This document shows, piece after piece, positions 13,261-27,683 of a DNA stretch of 64,000 nucleotides (positions within the stretch are counted from its first letter, which is position 1; each line of letters starts with the position of its first letter). Below the pieces are notes generated by a model, which had not been told where the DNA came from, did no database searches, and was given only the letters and a program-made list of their open reading frames with translations. This stretch comes from Eledone cirrhosa (lineage: Eukaryota > Mollusca > Cephalopoda > Octopoda > Eledonidae): assembly GCA_964016885.1 (NCBI GenBank), contig OZ024741.1, positions 28,341,956 through 28,405,955 of the forward strand, in the 5' to 3' direction. The position numbers and the translations under genes were made by a program.

Positions 13261-14871
13261 TATAGATACTGTCAGTGGTACTACAGTGTAGGTTATTGGT
13301 ATATAACTGGTATATATAGGGATATAACTACATATACAGATACTGTCAGTCTTACTACAGTGTAGGTTATTGGTAGATAACTTGTATATATAGGGATATA
13401 ACTATATATAGATACTGTCAGTGGTACTACAGTGTAGGTTATTGGTATATAACTGGTATATATAGGGATATAACTACATATAGATACTGTCAGTGGTACT
13501 ACAGTGTAGGTTATTGGTATATAACTGGTATATATAGTGATATAACTACATACAGATACTGTCAGTGGTACTACAGTGTAGGTTATTGGCAGATAACTGG
13601 CATATATAGGGATATAACTACATATAGATACTGTCAGTGGTATTAAAGTGTAGGTTATTGGTATATAACTGGTATATATAGGGATATAACTACATACAGA
13701 TACTGTCAGTGGTACTACAGTGTAGGTTATTGGTATATAACTGGTATATATAGGGATATAACTACACATAGATACTGTCAGTGGTACTACAGTGTAGGTT
13801 ATTGGTATATAACTGGTATATATAGGGATATTACTACATATAGATACTGTCAGTGGTACTACAGTGTAGGTTATTGGTAGATAACTGGTACATATAGAGA
13901 TATAACTACACATAGATACTGTCAGTGGTACTACAGTGTAGGTTATTGGTAGATAACTGGTATATATAGGGATATAACTACACATAGATACTGACAGTGG
14001 TACTACAGTGTAGGTTATTGGTAGATAACTGGTATATATATATATGGATATAACTACATATAGATACTGTCAGTGGTACTACAGTCTAGGTTATTGGTAG
14101 ATAACTGGTATATATAGGGATATAACTACATATAGATACTGTCAGTGGCACTACAGTGTAGGTTATTGGAAGATAACTGGTATATATAGGGATATAACTA
14201 CATATAGATACTGACAGTGGTACTACAGTGTAGGTTATTGGTAGATAACTGGTATATATAGGGACATAAATACATATAGATACTGTCTGTGGTACTACAG
14301 TCTAGGTTATTGGTAGATAACTGGTATATATAGGGATATAACTACAAATTGATACTGTCAGTGGTACTACAGTGTAGGTTATTGGTAGAGAACTGGTATA
14401 TATAGGGATATAACTACATAGATATACTGTCAGTGGTACTACAGTGTAGGTTATTGGTATATAACTGGTATATATAGGGATATAACTACACATAGATACT
14501 GTCAGTGGTACTACAGTGTAGGTTATTGGTAGATAACTGGTATATATAGGGATATAACTACACATAGATACTGTCAGTGGTACTACAGTGTAGGATATTG
14601 GTATATAACTGGAATATATAGGGATATAACTACACATAGATACTGTCAGTGGTACTACAGTGTAGGTTATTGGTATATAACTGGTATATATAGGATTATA
14701 ACTACATATAGATACTGTCAGTGGTACTATAGTGTAGGTTATTGGTAGATAACTGGTATATATCTGGATATAACTACATATAGATACTGTCAGTGGTACT
14801 ACAGTGTAGGTTATTGGTAGATAACTGGTATATATAGGGATATTACTACATATAGATACTGTCAGTGGTAC
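13073..14871 (+). repeat. Internal block C, copy 1 (in first 8,388-bp unit)
   Basis: This block matches 15,605-17,475 at an offset of 2,532 bp (35 monomers plus 12 bp). The offset rises to 2,604 bp after one monomer present only in the second copy (17,053-17,124). Shared private variants include TATTAAAGTG near 13,641, a TATATATATATGG expansion near 14,033, GGAAGATAAC near 14,167, GACATAAATAC near 14,263, and ACAAATTGATAC near 14,343. The copies differ at several bases, so this duplication is older than the 8,388-bp one. Confidence 0.85.
14013..14088 (+). repeat. 76-bp monomer with expanded TA run
   Basis: GGTATATATATATATGGATA replaces GGTATATATAGGGATA, adding 4 bp of TA dinucleotide and removing the GGG. 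The same variant occurs near 16,545, 22,401 and 24,933, all related through the block copies above. Shorter versions are near 26,449 and 30,841 (74 bp), 44,763 and 51,473. Slippage in the alternating TA run is the likely source. Confidence 0.85.
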
Positions 14872-15604
14872 TACAGTGTAGGTTATTGGTATATAACTAG
14901 TATATATAGGGATATAACTACACATAGATACTGACAGTGGTACTATAATGTAGGTAATTGGTATATAACTGGTATATATAGGGATATAACTACATATAGA
15001 TACTGTCAGTGGTACTACAGTGTAGGTTATTGGTAGATAACTGGTATATATAGGGATATAACTACACATAGATACTGTCAGTCTTACTAGAGTGTAGGTT
15101 ATTGGTAGATAACTGGTATATATAAGGATATAACTACACATAGATACTGTCAGTGGTACTATAGTGTAGGTTATTGGTAGATCACTGGTATATATAGGGA
15201 TATAACTACACATAGATACTGTCAGTGGTAGTACAGTGTAGGTTATTGGTATATAACTGGTATATATAGTGATATAACTACATATAGATACTGTCAGTGG
15301 TACTACAGTGTAGGTTATTGGTATATAACTGGTATATATAGAGATATAACTACATATACAGATACTGTCAGTCTTACTACAGTGTAGTTTATTGGTAGAT
15401 AACTGGTATATATAGGGATATAACTACATATAGATACTGTCAGTGGTACTACAGTGTAGGTTATTGGTATATAACTGGTATATATAGGGATATAACTACA
15501 TACAGATACTGTCAGTGGTACTACAGTGTAGGTTATTGGTATATAACTGGTATATATAGGGATATAACTACATATACAGGTACTCTCAGTCTTACTACAG
15601 TGTA

Positions 15605-17475
15605 GGTTATTGGTATATAACTGATATATATAGAGATATAACTACATATACAGATACTGTCAGTCTTACTACAGTGTAGGTTATTGGTAGATAACTGGTA
15701 TATATAGGGATATAACTACATATAGATACTGTCAGTGGTACTATAGTGTAGGTTATTGGTATATAACTGGTATATATAGGGATATAACTACATATAGATA
15801 CTGTCAGTGGTACTACAGTGTAGGTTATTGGTATATAACTGGTATATATAGGGATATAACTACATATACAGATACTGTCAGTCTTACTACAGTGTAGGTT
15901 ATTGGTAGATAACTTGTATATATAGGGATATAACTATATATAGATACTGTCAGTGGTACTACAGTGTAGGTTATTGGTATATAACTGGTATGTATAGGGA
16001 CATAACTACATATAGATACTGTCAGTGGTACTACAGTGTAGGTTATTGGTATATAACTGGTATATATAGTGATATAACTACATACAGATACTGTCAGTGG
16101 TACTACAGTGTAGGTTATTGGTAGATAACTGGCATATATAGGGATATAACTACATATAGATACTGTCAGTGGTATTAAAGTGTAGGTTATTGGTATATAA
16201 CTGGTATATATAGGGATATAACTACATACAGATACTGTCAGTGGTACTACAGTGTAGGTTATTGGTATATAACTGGTATATATAGGGATATAACTACACA
16301 TAGATACTGTCAGTGGTACTACAGTGTAGGTTATTGGTATATAACTGGTATATATAGGGATATTACTACATATAGATACTGTCAGTGGTACTACAGTGTA
16401 GGTTATTGGTAGATAACTGGTATATATAGAGATATAACTACACATAGATACTGTCAGTGGTACTACAGTGTAGGTTATTGGTAGATAACTGGTATATATA
16501 GGGATATAACTACACATAGATACTGACAGTGGTACTACAGTGTAGGTTATTGGTAGATAACTGGTATATATATATATGGATATAACTACATATAGATACT
16601 GTCAGTGGTACTACAGTCTAGGTTATTGGTAGATAACTGGTATATATAGGGATATAACTACATATAGATACTGTCAGTGGCACTACAGTGTAGGTTATTG
16701 GAAGATAACTGGTATATATAGGGATATAACTACATATAGATACTGACAGTGGTACTACAGTGTAGGTTATTGGTAGATAACTGGTATATATAGGGACATA
16801 AATACATATAGATACTGTCAGTGGTACTACAGTCTAGGTTATTGGTAGATAACTGGTATATATAGGGATATAACTACAAATTGATACTGTCAGTGGTACT
16901 ACAGTGTAGGTTATTGGTAGAGAACTGGTATATATAGGGATATAACTACATAGATATACTGTCAGTGGTACTACAGTGTAGGTTATTGGTATATAACTGG
17001 TATATATAGGGATATAACTACACATAGATACTGTCAGTGGTACTACAGTGTAGGTTATTGGTAGATAACTGGTATATATAGGGATATAACTACATAGAGA
17101 TACTGTCAGTGGTACTACAGTGTAGGTTATTGGTAGATAACTGGTATATATAGGGATATAACTACACATAGATACTGTCAGTGGTACTACAGTGTAGGAT
17201 ATTGGTATATAACTGGAATATATAGGGATATAACTACACATAGATACTGTCAGTGGTACTACAGTGTAGGTTATTGGTATATAACTGGTATATATAGGAT
17301 TATAACTACATATAGATACTGTCAGTGGTACTATAGTGTAGGTTATTGGTAGATAACTGGTATATATCTGGATATAACTACATATAGATACTGTCAGTGG
17401 TACTACAGTGTAGGTTATTGGTAGATAACTGGTATATATAGGGATATTACTACATATAGATACTGTCAGTGGTAC
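15605..17475 (+). repeat. Internal block C, copy 2 (in first 8,388-bp unit)
   Basis: This is the second copy of 13,073-14,871, carrying one extra monomer with CATAGAGATAC near 17,093. Divergence resumes at 17,476 (TACC here, TACT at 14,872). Confidence 0.85.
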
Positions 17476-20400
17476 CACAGTGTAGGTTATTGGTATATAA
17501 CTGGTATATAAAGGGATATAACTACATATAGATACTGTCAGTGGTACTACAGTGTAGGTTATTGGTATATAACTGGTATATATAGGGATATAACTACATA
17601 CAGATACTGTCAGTGGTATTACAGTGTAGCTTATTCGTATATAACTGGTATATATAGGGATATAACTACATACAGATACTGTCAGTGGTACTACAGTGTA
17701 GGTTATTGGTATATAACTGGTATATATAGTGATATAACTACACATAGATACTGACAGTGGTACTACAGTGTAGGTTATTGGTAGATAACTGGTATATATA
17801 GGGATATAACTACATATAGATACTGTCAGTGGTACAACAGTGTAGGTTATTGGTATATAACTGGTATATATAGGGATATAACTACATATAGATACTGACA
17901 GTGGTACTAGAGTGTAGGTTATTGGTATATAACTGGTATATATAGGGATATATCTCCACATATATACTGACAGTGGTACTACAGTGTAGGTTATTGGTAT
18001 ATAACTGGTATATATAGGGATATAACTACACATAGATACTGTCAGTGGTACTACAGTGTAGGTTATTGGTATATAAGTGGTATATATAGAGATATAACTA
18101 CATATACAGATACTGTCAGTCTTACTACAGTGTAGTTTATTGGTAGATAACTGGTATATATAGGGATATAACTACATATAGATACTGTCAGTGGTACTAC
18201 AGTGTATGTTATTGGTATATAACTGGTATATATAGGGATATAACTACATACAGATACTGTCAGTGGTACTACAGTGTAGGTTATTGGTATATAACTGGTA
18301 TATATAAGGATATAACTACATATACAGGTACTGTCAGTCTTACTACAGTGTAGGTTATTGGTATATAACTGATATATATAGAGATATAACTACATATACA
18401 GATACTGTCAGTCTTACTACAGTGTAGGTTATTGGTAGATAACTGCTATATATAGGGATATAACTACATATAGATACTGTCAGTGGTACTACAGTGTAGG
18501 TTATTGGTATATAACTGGTATATATAGGGATATAACTACATATAGATACTGTCAGTGGTACTACAGTGTAGGTTATTGGTATATAACTGGTATATATAGG
18601 GATATAACTACATATACAGATACTGTCAGTCTTACTACAGTGTAGGTTATTGGTAGATAACTTGTATATATAGGGATATAACTATATATAGATACTGTCA
18701 GTGGTACTACAGTGTAGGTTATTGGTATATAACTGGTATATATAGGGATATAACTACATATAGATACTGTCAGTGGTACTACAGTGTAGGTTATTGGTAT
18801 ATAACTGGTATATATAGTGATATAACTACATACAGATACTGTCAGTCTTACTAGAGTGTAGGTTATTGGTAGATAACTGGTATATATAAGGATATAACTA
18901 CACATAGATACTGTCAGTGGTACTATAGTGTAGGTTATTGGTAGATCACTGGTATATATAGGGATATAACTACACATAGATACTGTCAGTGGTAGTACAG
19001 TGTAGGTTATTGGTATATAACTGGTATATATAGGGATATAACTACATATAGATACTGTCAGTGGTACTACAGTGTAGGTTATTGGTATATAACTGGTATA
19101 TATAGAGATATAACTACATATACAGATACTGTCAGTCTTACTACAGTGTAGTTTATTGGTAGATAACTGGTATATATAGGGATATAACTACATATAGATA
19201 CTGTCAGTGGTACTACAGTGTAGGTTATTGGTATATAACTGGTATATATAGGGATATAACTACATACAGATACTGTCAGTGGTACTACAGTGTAGGTTAT
19301 TGGTATATAACTGGTATATATAGGGATATAACTACATATAGATAATGTCAGTGGTACTACAGTGTAGGTTATTGGTAGATAACTGGTATATATAAGGATA
19401 TAACTACACATAGACACTGTCAGTGGTACTACAGTGTAGGTTATTGGTAGATCACTGGTATATATAGGGATATAATTACACATAGATACTGTCAGTGGTA
19501 CTATAGTGTAGGTTATTGGTATATAACTGGTATATATAGAGATATAACTACATATACAGATACTGTCAGTCTTACTACATTGTAGTTTATTGGTAGATAA
19601 CTGGTATATATAGGGATATAACTACATATAGATACTGTCAGTGGTACTACAGTGTAGGTTATTGGTAGATAACGGTTATATATAGGGACATAACTACATA
19701 TAGATACTGTCAGTGGTACTACAGTGTAGGTTATTGGTATATAACTGGTATATATAGGGATATAACTACATATAGATACTGTCAGTGGTACTACAGTGTA
19801 GGTTATTGGTATATAACTGGTATATATAGGGATATAACTACATATACAGGTACTGTCAGTCTTACTACAGTGTAGGTTATTGGTATATAACTGATATATA
19901 TAGAGATATAACTACATATACAGATACTGTCAGTCTTACTACAGTGTAGGTTATTGGTAGATAACTGGTATATATAGGGATATAACTACATATAGATACT
20001 GTCAGTGTTACTACAGTGTAGGTTATTGGTATATAACTGGTATATATAGGGATATAACTACATATAGATACTGTCAGTGGTACTACAGTGTAGGTTATTG
20101 GTAGATAACTGGTATATATAGGGATATAACTACACATAGATAGTGTCAGTCTTACTAGAGTGTAGGTTATTGGTAGATAACTGGTATATATAAGGATATA
20201 ACTACACATAGACACTGTCAGTGGTACTATAGTGTAGGTTATTGGTAGATCACTGGTATATATAGGGATATAACTACACATAGATACTGTCAGTGGTACT
20301 ACAGTGTAGGTTATTGGTATATAACTGGCATATATAGGGATATAACTACATATAGATACTGTCAGTGGTACTACAGTGTAGGTTATTGGTATATAACTTG

Positions 20401-21460
20401 TATATATAGGGATATAACTACATATAGATACTGTCAGTGGTACTACAGTGTAAGTTATTGGTATATAATTGGTATATATAGGGATATAACTACATATAGA
20501 TACTGTCAGTGGTACTACAGTGTAGTTTATTGGTAGATAACTGGTATATATAGGGATATAACTACATATAGATACTGTCAGTGGTACTACAGTGTAGGTT
20601 ATTGGTAGATAACTGGTATATATAGGGACATAACTACATATAGATACTGTCAGTGGTACTACAGTGTAGGTTATTGGTATATAACTGGTATATATAGGGA
20701 TATAACTACATATAGATACTGTCAGTGGTACTACAGTGTAGGTTATTGGTATATAACTGGTATATATAGGGATATAACTATACATAGATACTGTCAGTGG
20801 TACTACAGTGTAGGTTATTGGTATATAACTGGTAAATATAGGGATATAACTACACATAGATACTGATAGTGGTACTACAGTGTAGGTTATTGGTATATAA
20901 CTGGTATATATATGGATATAACTACATATAGATGCTGTCAGTGGTACTACAGTGTAGGTTATTGGTAGATAACTGGTATATATAGGGATATAACTACATA
21001 TAGATACTGTCAGTGGTACTACAGTGTAGGTTATTGGTACATAACTAGTATATATTGGGATATAACTACACATAGATACTGACAGTGGTACTACAATGTA
21101 GGTAATTGGTATATAACTGGTATATATAGGGATATAACTACATATAGATACTGTCAGTGGTACTACAGTGTAGGTTATTGGTAGATAACTGGTATATATA
21201 GGGATATAACTACACATAGATACTGTCAGTCTTACTAGAGTGTAGGTTATTGGTAGATAACTGGTATATATAAGGATATAACTACACATAGATACTGTCA
21301 GTGGTACTATAGTGTAGGTTATTGGTAGATCACTGGTATATATAGGGATATAACTACACATAGATACTGTCAGTGGTAGTACAGTGTAGGTTATTGGTAT
21401 ATAACTGGTATATATAGGGATATAACTACATATAGATACTGTCAGTGGTACTACAGTGTA

Positions 21461-23259
21461 GGTTATTGGTATATAACTGGTATATATAGAGATATAACTA
21501 CATATACAGATACTGTCAGTCTTACTACAGTGTAGTTTATTGGTAGATAACTGGTATATATAGGGATATAACTACATATAGATACTGTCAGTGGTACTAC
21601 AGTGTAGGTTATTGGTATATAACTGGTATATATAGGGATATAACTACATATAGATACTGTCAGTGGTACTACAGTGTAGGTTATTGGTATATAACTGGTA
21701 TATATAGGGATATAACTACATATACAGATACTGTCAGTCTTACTACAGTGTAGGTTATTGGTAGATAACTTGTATATATAGGGATATAACTATATATAGA
21801 TACTGTCAGTGGTACTACAGTGTAGGTTATTGGTATATAACTGGTATATATAGGGATATAACTACATATAGATACTGTCAGTGGTACTACAGTGTAGGTT
21901 ATTGGTATATAACTGGTATATATAGTGATATAACTACATACAGATACTGTCAGTGGTACTACAGTGTAGGTTATTGGCAGATAACTGGCATATATAGGGA
22001 TATAACTACATATAGATACTGTCAGTGGTATTAAAGTGTAGGTTATTGGTATATAACTGGTATATATAGGGATATAACTACATACAGATACTGTCAGTGG
22101 TACTACAGTGTAGGTTATTGGTATATAACTGGTATATATAGGGATATAACTACACATAGATACTGTCAGTGGTACTACAGTGTAGGTTATTGGTATATAA
22201 CTGGTATATATAGGGATATTACTACATATAGATACTGTCAGTGGTACTACAGTGTAGGTTATTGGTAGATAACTGGTACATATAGAGATATAACTACACA
22301 TAGATACTGTCAGTGGTACTACAGTGTAGGTTATTGGTAGATAACTGGTATATATAGGGATATAACTACACATAGATACTGACAGTGGTACTACAGTGTA
22401 GGTTATTGGTAGATAACTGGTATATATATATATGGATATAACTACATATAGATACTGTCAGTGGTACTACAGTCTAGGTTATTGGTAGATAACTGGTATA
22501 TATAGGGATATAACTACATATAGATACTGTCAGTGGCACTACAGTGTAGGTTATTGGAAGATAACTGGTATATATAGGGATATAACTACATATAGATACT
22601 GACAGTGGTACTACAGTGTAGGTTATTGGTAGATAACTGGTATATATAGGGACATAAATACATATAGATACTGTCTGTGGTACTACAGTCTAGGTTATTG
22701 GTAGATAACTGGTATATATAGGGATATAACTACAAATTGATACTGTCAGTGGTACTACAGTGTAGGTTATTGGTAGAGAACTGGTATATATAGGGATATA
22801 ACTACATAGATATACTGTCAGTGGTACTACAGTGTAGGTTATTGGTATATAACTGGTATATATAGGGATATAACTACACATAGATACTGTCAGTGGTACT
22901 ACAGTGTAGGTTATTGGTAGATAACTGGTATATATAGGGATATAACTACACATAGATACTGTCAGTGGTACTACAGTGTAGGATATTGGTATATAACTGG
23001 AATATATAGGGATATAACTACACATAGATACTGTCAGTGGTACTACAGTGTAGGTTATTGGTATATAACTGGTATATATAGGATTATAACTACATATAGA
23101 TACTGTCAGTGGTACTATAGTGTAGGTTATTGGTAGATAACTGGTATATATCTGGATATAACTACATATAGATACTGTCAGTGGTACTACAGTGTAGGTT
23201 ATTGGTAGATAACTGGTATATATAGGGATATTACTACATATAGATACTGTCAGTGGTAC
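21461..23259 (+). repeat. Internal block C, copy 3 (in second 8,388-bp unit)
   Basis: This is the 8,388-bp-shifted image of 13,073-14,871. It reproduces that copy's own private variants, such as GGCAGATAAC near 21,987 and GGTACATATAG near 22,266, which shows it arose by copying the large unit and not by a separate event. Confidence 0.85.
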
Positions 23260-23992
23260 TACAGTGTAGGTTATTGGTATATAACTAGTATATATAGGGA
23301 TATAACTACACATAGATACTGACAGTGGTACTATAATGTAGGTAATTGGTATATAACTGGTATATATAGGGATATAACTACATATAGATACTGTCAGTGG
23401 TACTACAGTGTAGGTTATTGGTAGATAACTGGTATATATAGGGATATAACTACACATAGATACTGTCAGTCTTACTAGAGTGTAGGTTATTGGTAGATAA
23501 CTGGTATATATAAGGATATAACTACACATAGATACTGTCAGTGGTACTATAGTGTAGGTTATTGGTAGATCACTGGTATATATAGGGATATAACTACACA
23601 TAGATACTGTCAGTGGTAGTACAGTGTAGGTTATTGGTATATAACTGGTATATATAGTGATATAACTACATATAGATACTGTCAGTGGTACTACAGTGTA
23701 GGTTATTGGTATATAACTGGTATATATAGAGATATAACTACATATACAGATACTGTCAGTCTTACTACAGTGTAGTTTATTGGTAGATAACTGGTATATA
23801 TAGGGATATAACTACATATAGATACTGTCAGTGGTACTACAGTGTAGGTTATTGGTATATAACTGGTATATATAGGGATATAACTACATACAGATACTGT
23901 CAGTGGTACTACAGTGTAGGTTATTGGTATATAACTGGTATATATAGGGATATAACTACATATACAGGTACTCTCAGTCTTACTACAGTGTA

Positions 23993-25863
23993 GGTTATTG
24001 GTATATAACTGATATATATAGAGATATAACTACATATACAGATACTGTCAGTCTTACTACAGTGTAGGTTATTGGTAGATAACTGGTATATATAGGGATA
24101 TAACTACATATAGATACTGTCAGTGGTACTATAGTGTAGGTTATTGGTATATAACTGGTATATATAGGGATATAACTACATATAGATACTGTCAGTGGTA
24201 CTACAGTGTAGGTTATTGGTATATAACTGGTATATATAGGGATATAACTACATATACAGATACTGTCAGTCTTACTACAGTGTAGGTTATTGGTAGATAA
24301 CTTGTATATATAGGGATATAACTATATATAGATACTGTCAGTGGTACTACAGTGTAGGTTATTGGTATATAACTGGTATGTATAGGGACATAACTACATA
24401 TAGATACTGTCAGTGGTACTACAGTGTAGGTTATTGGTATATAACTGGTATATATAGTGATATAACTACATACAGATACTGTCAGTGGTACTACAGTGTA
24501 GGTTATTGGTAGATAACTGGCATATATAGGGATATAACTACATATAGATACTGTCAGTGGTATTAAAGTGTAGGTTATTGGTATATAACTGGTATATATA
24601 GGGATATAACTACATACAGATACTGTCAGTGGTACTACAGTGTAGGTTATTGGTATATAACTGGTATATATAGGGATATAACTACACATAGATACTGTCA
24701 GTGGTACTACAGTGTAGGTTATTGGTATATAACTGGTATATATAGGGATATTACTACATATAGATACTGTCAGTGGTACTACAGTGTAGGTTATTGGTAG
24801 ATAACTGGTATATATAGAGATATAACTACACATAGATACTGTCAGTGGTACTACAGTGTAGGTTATTGGTAGATAACTGGTATATATAGGGATATAACTA
24901 CACATAGATACTGACAGTGGTACTACAGTGTAGGTTATTGGTAGATAACTGGTATATATATATATGGATATAACTACATATAGATACTGTCAGTGGTACT
25001 ACAGTCTAGGTTATTGGTAGATAACTGGTATATATAGGGATATAACTACATATAGATACTGTCAGTGGCACTACAGTGTAGGTTATTGGAAGATAACTGG
25101 TATATATAGGGATATAACTACATATAGATACTGACAGTGGTACTACAGTGTAGGTTATTGGTAGATAACTGGTATATATAGGGACATAAATACATATAGA
25201 TACTGTCAGTGGTACTACAGTCTAGGTTATTGGTAGATAACTGGTATATATAGGGATATAACTACAAATTGATACTGTCAGTGGTACTACAGTGTAGGTT
25301 ATTGGTAGAGAACTGGTATATATAGGGATATAACTACATAGATATACTGTCAGTGGTACTACAGTGTAGGTTATTGGTATATAACTGGTATATATAGGGA
25401 TATAACTACACATAGATACTGTCAGTGGTACTACAGTGTAGGTTATTGGTAGATAACTGGTATATATAGGGATATAACTACATAGAGATACTGTCAGTGG
25501 TACTACAGTGTAGGTTATTGGTAGATAACTGGTATATATAGGGATATAACTACACATAGATACTGTCAGTGGTACTACAGTGTAGGATATTGGTATATAA
25601 CTGGAATATATAGGGATATAACTACACATAGATACTGTCAGTGGTACTACAGTGTAGGTTATTGGTATATAACTGGTATATATAGGATTATAACTACATA
25701 TAGATACTGTCAGTGGTACTATAGTGTAGGTTATTGGTAGATAACTGGTATATATCTGGATATAACTACATATAGATACTGTCAGTGGTACTACAGTGTA
25801 GGTTATTGGTAGATAACTGGTATATATAGGGATATTACTACATATAGATACTGTCAGTGGTAC
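23993..25863 (+). repeat. Internal block C, copy 4 (in second 8,388-bp unit)
   Basis: This is the 8,388-bp-shifted image of 15,605-17,475, with the same extra monomer (CATAGAGATAC near 25,481) and the same GGTATGTATAG variant near 24,376. Confidence 0.85.
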
Positions 25864-27401
25864 CACAGTGTAGGTTATTGGTATATAACTGGTATATAAA
25901 GGGATATAACTACATATAGATACTGTCAGTGGTACTACAGTGTAGGTTATTGGTATATAACTGGTATATATAGGGATATAACTACATACAGATACTGTCA
26001 GTGGTATTACAGTGTAGCTTATTCGTATATAACTGGTATATATAGGGATATAACTACATACAGATACTGTCAGTGGTACTACAGTGTAGGTTATTGGTAT
26101 ATAACTGGTATATATAGTGATATAACTACACATAGATACTGACAGTGGTACTACAGTGTAGGTTATTGGTAGATAACTGGTATATATAGGGATATAACTA
26201 CATATAGATACTGTCAGTGGTACAACAGTGTAGGTTATTGGTATATAACTGGTATATATAGGGATATAACTACATATAGATACTGACAGTGGTACTAGAG
26301 TGTAGGTTATTGGTATATAACTGGTATATATAGGGATATATCTCCACATATATACTGACAGTGGTACTACAGTGTAGGTTATTGGTATATAACTGGTATA
26401 TATAGGGATATAACTACACATAGATACTGTCAGTGGTACTACAGTGTAGGTTATTGGTATATAACTGGTATATATATAGGGATATAACTACATATAGATA
26501 CTGTCAGTGGTACTACAGTGTAGGTTATTGGTATATAACTGGTATATATAGGGATATAACTACATATACAGATACTGTCAGTCTTACTACAGTGTAGGTT
26601 ATTGTATATAACTGGTATATATAGAGATATAACTACATATACAGATAGTGTCAGTCTTACTACAGTGTAGGTTATTGTATATAACTGGTATATATAGGGA
26701 TATAACTTCACATAGATACTGTCAGTCTTACTAGAGTGGAGGTTATTGGTAGATCACTGGTATATATAGGGATATAACTACACATAGATACTGTCAGTGG
26801 TACTACAGTGTAGGTTATTGGTAGATAACTGGTATATATAGGGATATAACTACACATAGATACTGACAGTGGTACTACAGTGTAGGTTATTGGTATATAA
26901 CAGGTATATATAGGGATATAACTACATATAGATACTGTCAGTGGTACTATAGTGTAGGTTATTGGTATATAACTGGTATATATGGGGATATAACTACACA
27001 TAGATACTGTCAGTGGTACTACAGTGTAGGTTATTGGTAGATAACTGGTATATAGAGGGATATAACTACATAGAGATACTGTCAGTGGTACTACAGTGTA
27101 GGTTATTGGTATATAACTGGAATATATAGGGATATAACTACACATAGATACTGTCAGTGGTACTACAGTGTAGGTTATTGGTATATAACTGGTATATATA
27201 GGATTATAACTACATATAGACACTGTCAGTGGTACTATAGTGTAGATTATTGGTAGATAACTGGTATATATAGGGATATAACTACATATAGATACTGACA
27301 GTGGTACTACAGTGTAGGTTATTGGTAGATAACTGGTATATATAGGGATATAACTACACATAGATACTGTCAGTCTTACTAGAGTGTAGGTTATTGGTAG
27401 A
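25850..27401 (+). repeat. Higher-order block D, copy 1
   Basis: This block matches 30,242-31,793 at an offset of 4,392 bp (61 monomers, with length changes of +2, +3, -1, -2 and -2 cancelling). Shared oddities are the TA-expanded monomer at 26,449, the 74/73-bp dimer at 26,523, AACTTCACATAG near 26,705, AGTGGAGG near 26,736 and GGTATATAGAGG near 27,050. A few single-base differences exist, for example CTCCACATATATAC here against CTACACATAGATAC at 30,733. The block overlaps the end of the second 8,388-bp unit. Confidence 0.85.
26523..26669 (+). repeat. 147-bp dimer of a 74-bp and a 73-bp monomer
   Basis: The first monomer (26,523-26,596) has the CA insertion. The second (26,597-26,669) has the same insertion but lacks one G, reading ATTGTATATAAC. 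The net change of +3 bp keeps the minus-strand frame open across the pair. Further examples of the same dimer are at 30,915, 36,099, 41,506, 47,210, 52,119, 55,366 and 58,613, each 147 bp long. I found none to the left of 26.5 kb, where the long monomers occur singly or as 74+74 pairs. Confidence 0.88.
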
Positions 27402-27683
27402 TAACTGGTATATATAAGGATATAACTACACATAGATTCTGTCAGTTGTACTATAGTGAAGGTTATTGGTAGATCACTGGTATATATAGGGATATAACTA
27501 CACATAGATACTGTCAGTGGTACTACAGTGTAGGTTATTGGTATATAACTGGTATATATAGGGATATAACTACATATAGATACTGTCAGTGGTACTACAT
27601 TGTAGGTTATTGGTATATAACTGGAATATATAGCGATATAACTACACATAGATACCGTCAGTAGTACTACAGTGTAGGTTTTT

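Larger units (their letters stand above)
9644..18031 (+). repeat. 8,388-bp higher-order unit, copy 1 (116 monomers)
   Basis: The unit is repeated directly at 18,032-26,419. Its length is accounted for exactly: 116 monomers of 72 bp (8,352 bp), plus fourteen 74-bp monomers (+28) and two 76-bp monomers (+8). I compared many private variants 8,388 bp apart and found no mismatch. They include ATAAGTGG at 9,686, ACATTGTAG near 11,190, GGCAGATAAC near 13,599, GGTACATATAG near 13,878, CTGTCTGTGG near 14,283, CTCTCAG near 15,595, GGTATGTATAG near 15,988 and TATATAAAGGG near 17,506. The left limit is the T/C difference at 9,643 versus 18,031. Confidence 0.95.
18032..26419 (+). repeat. 8,388-bp higher-order unit, copy 2 (116 monomers)
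   Basis: This is a direct head-to-tail copy of 9,644-18,031. The first 45 bases of the unit are also found at 26,420-26,464, so the junction falls in a short shared stretch at 18,032-18,076. This is what unequal exchange between out-of-register repeats would leave. After 26,464 the sequence departs: a TA-expanded 74-bp monomer at 26,449 replaces the ATAAGTGG monomer at 18,061. Lack of differences over 8.4 kb means a very recent event, strong homogenisation, or an assembly duplication. Confidence 0.95.

Noticed and set aside
9644..26419. Selection for an exact 8,388-bp functional unit
   Set aside because: Identity between two adjacent copies is better explained by recent unequal exchange, or by an assembly duplication, than by constraint. 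Two copies cannot show constraint.
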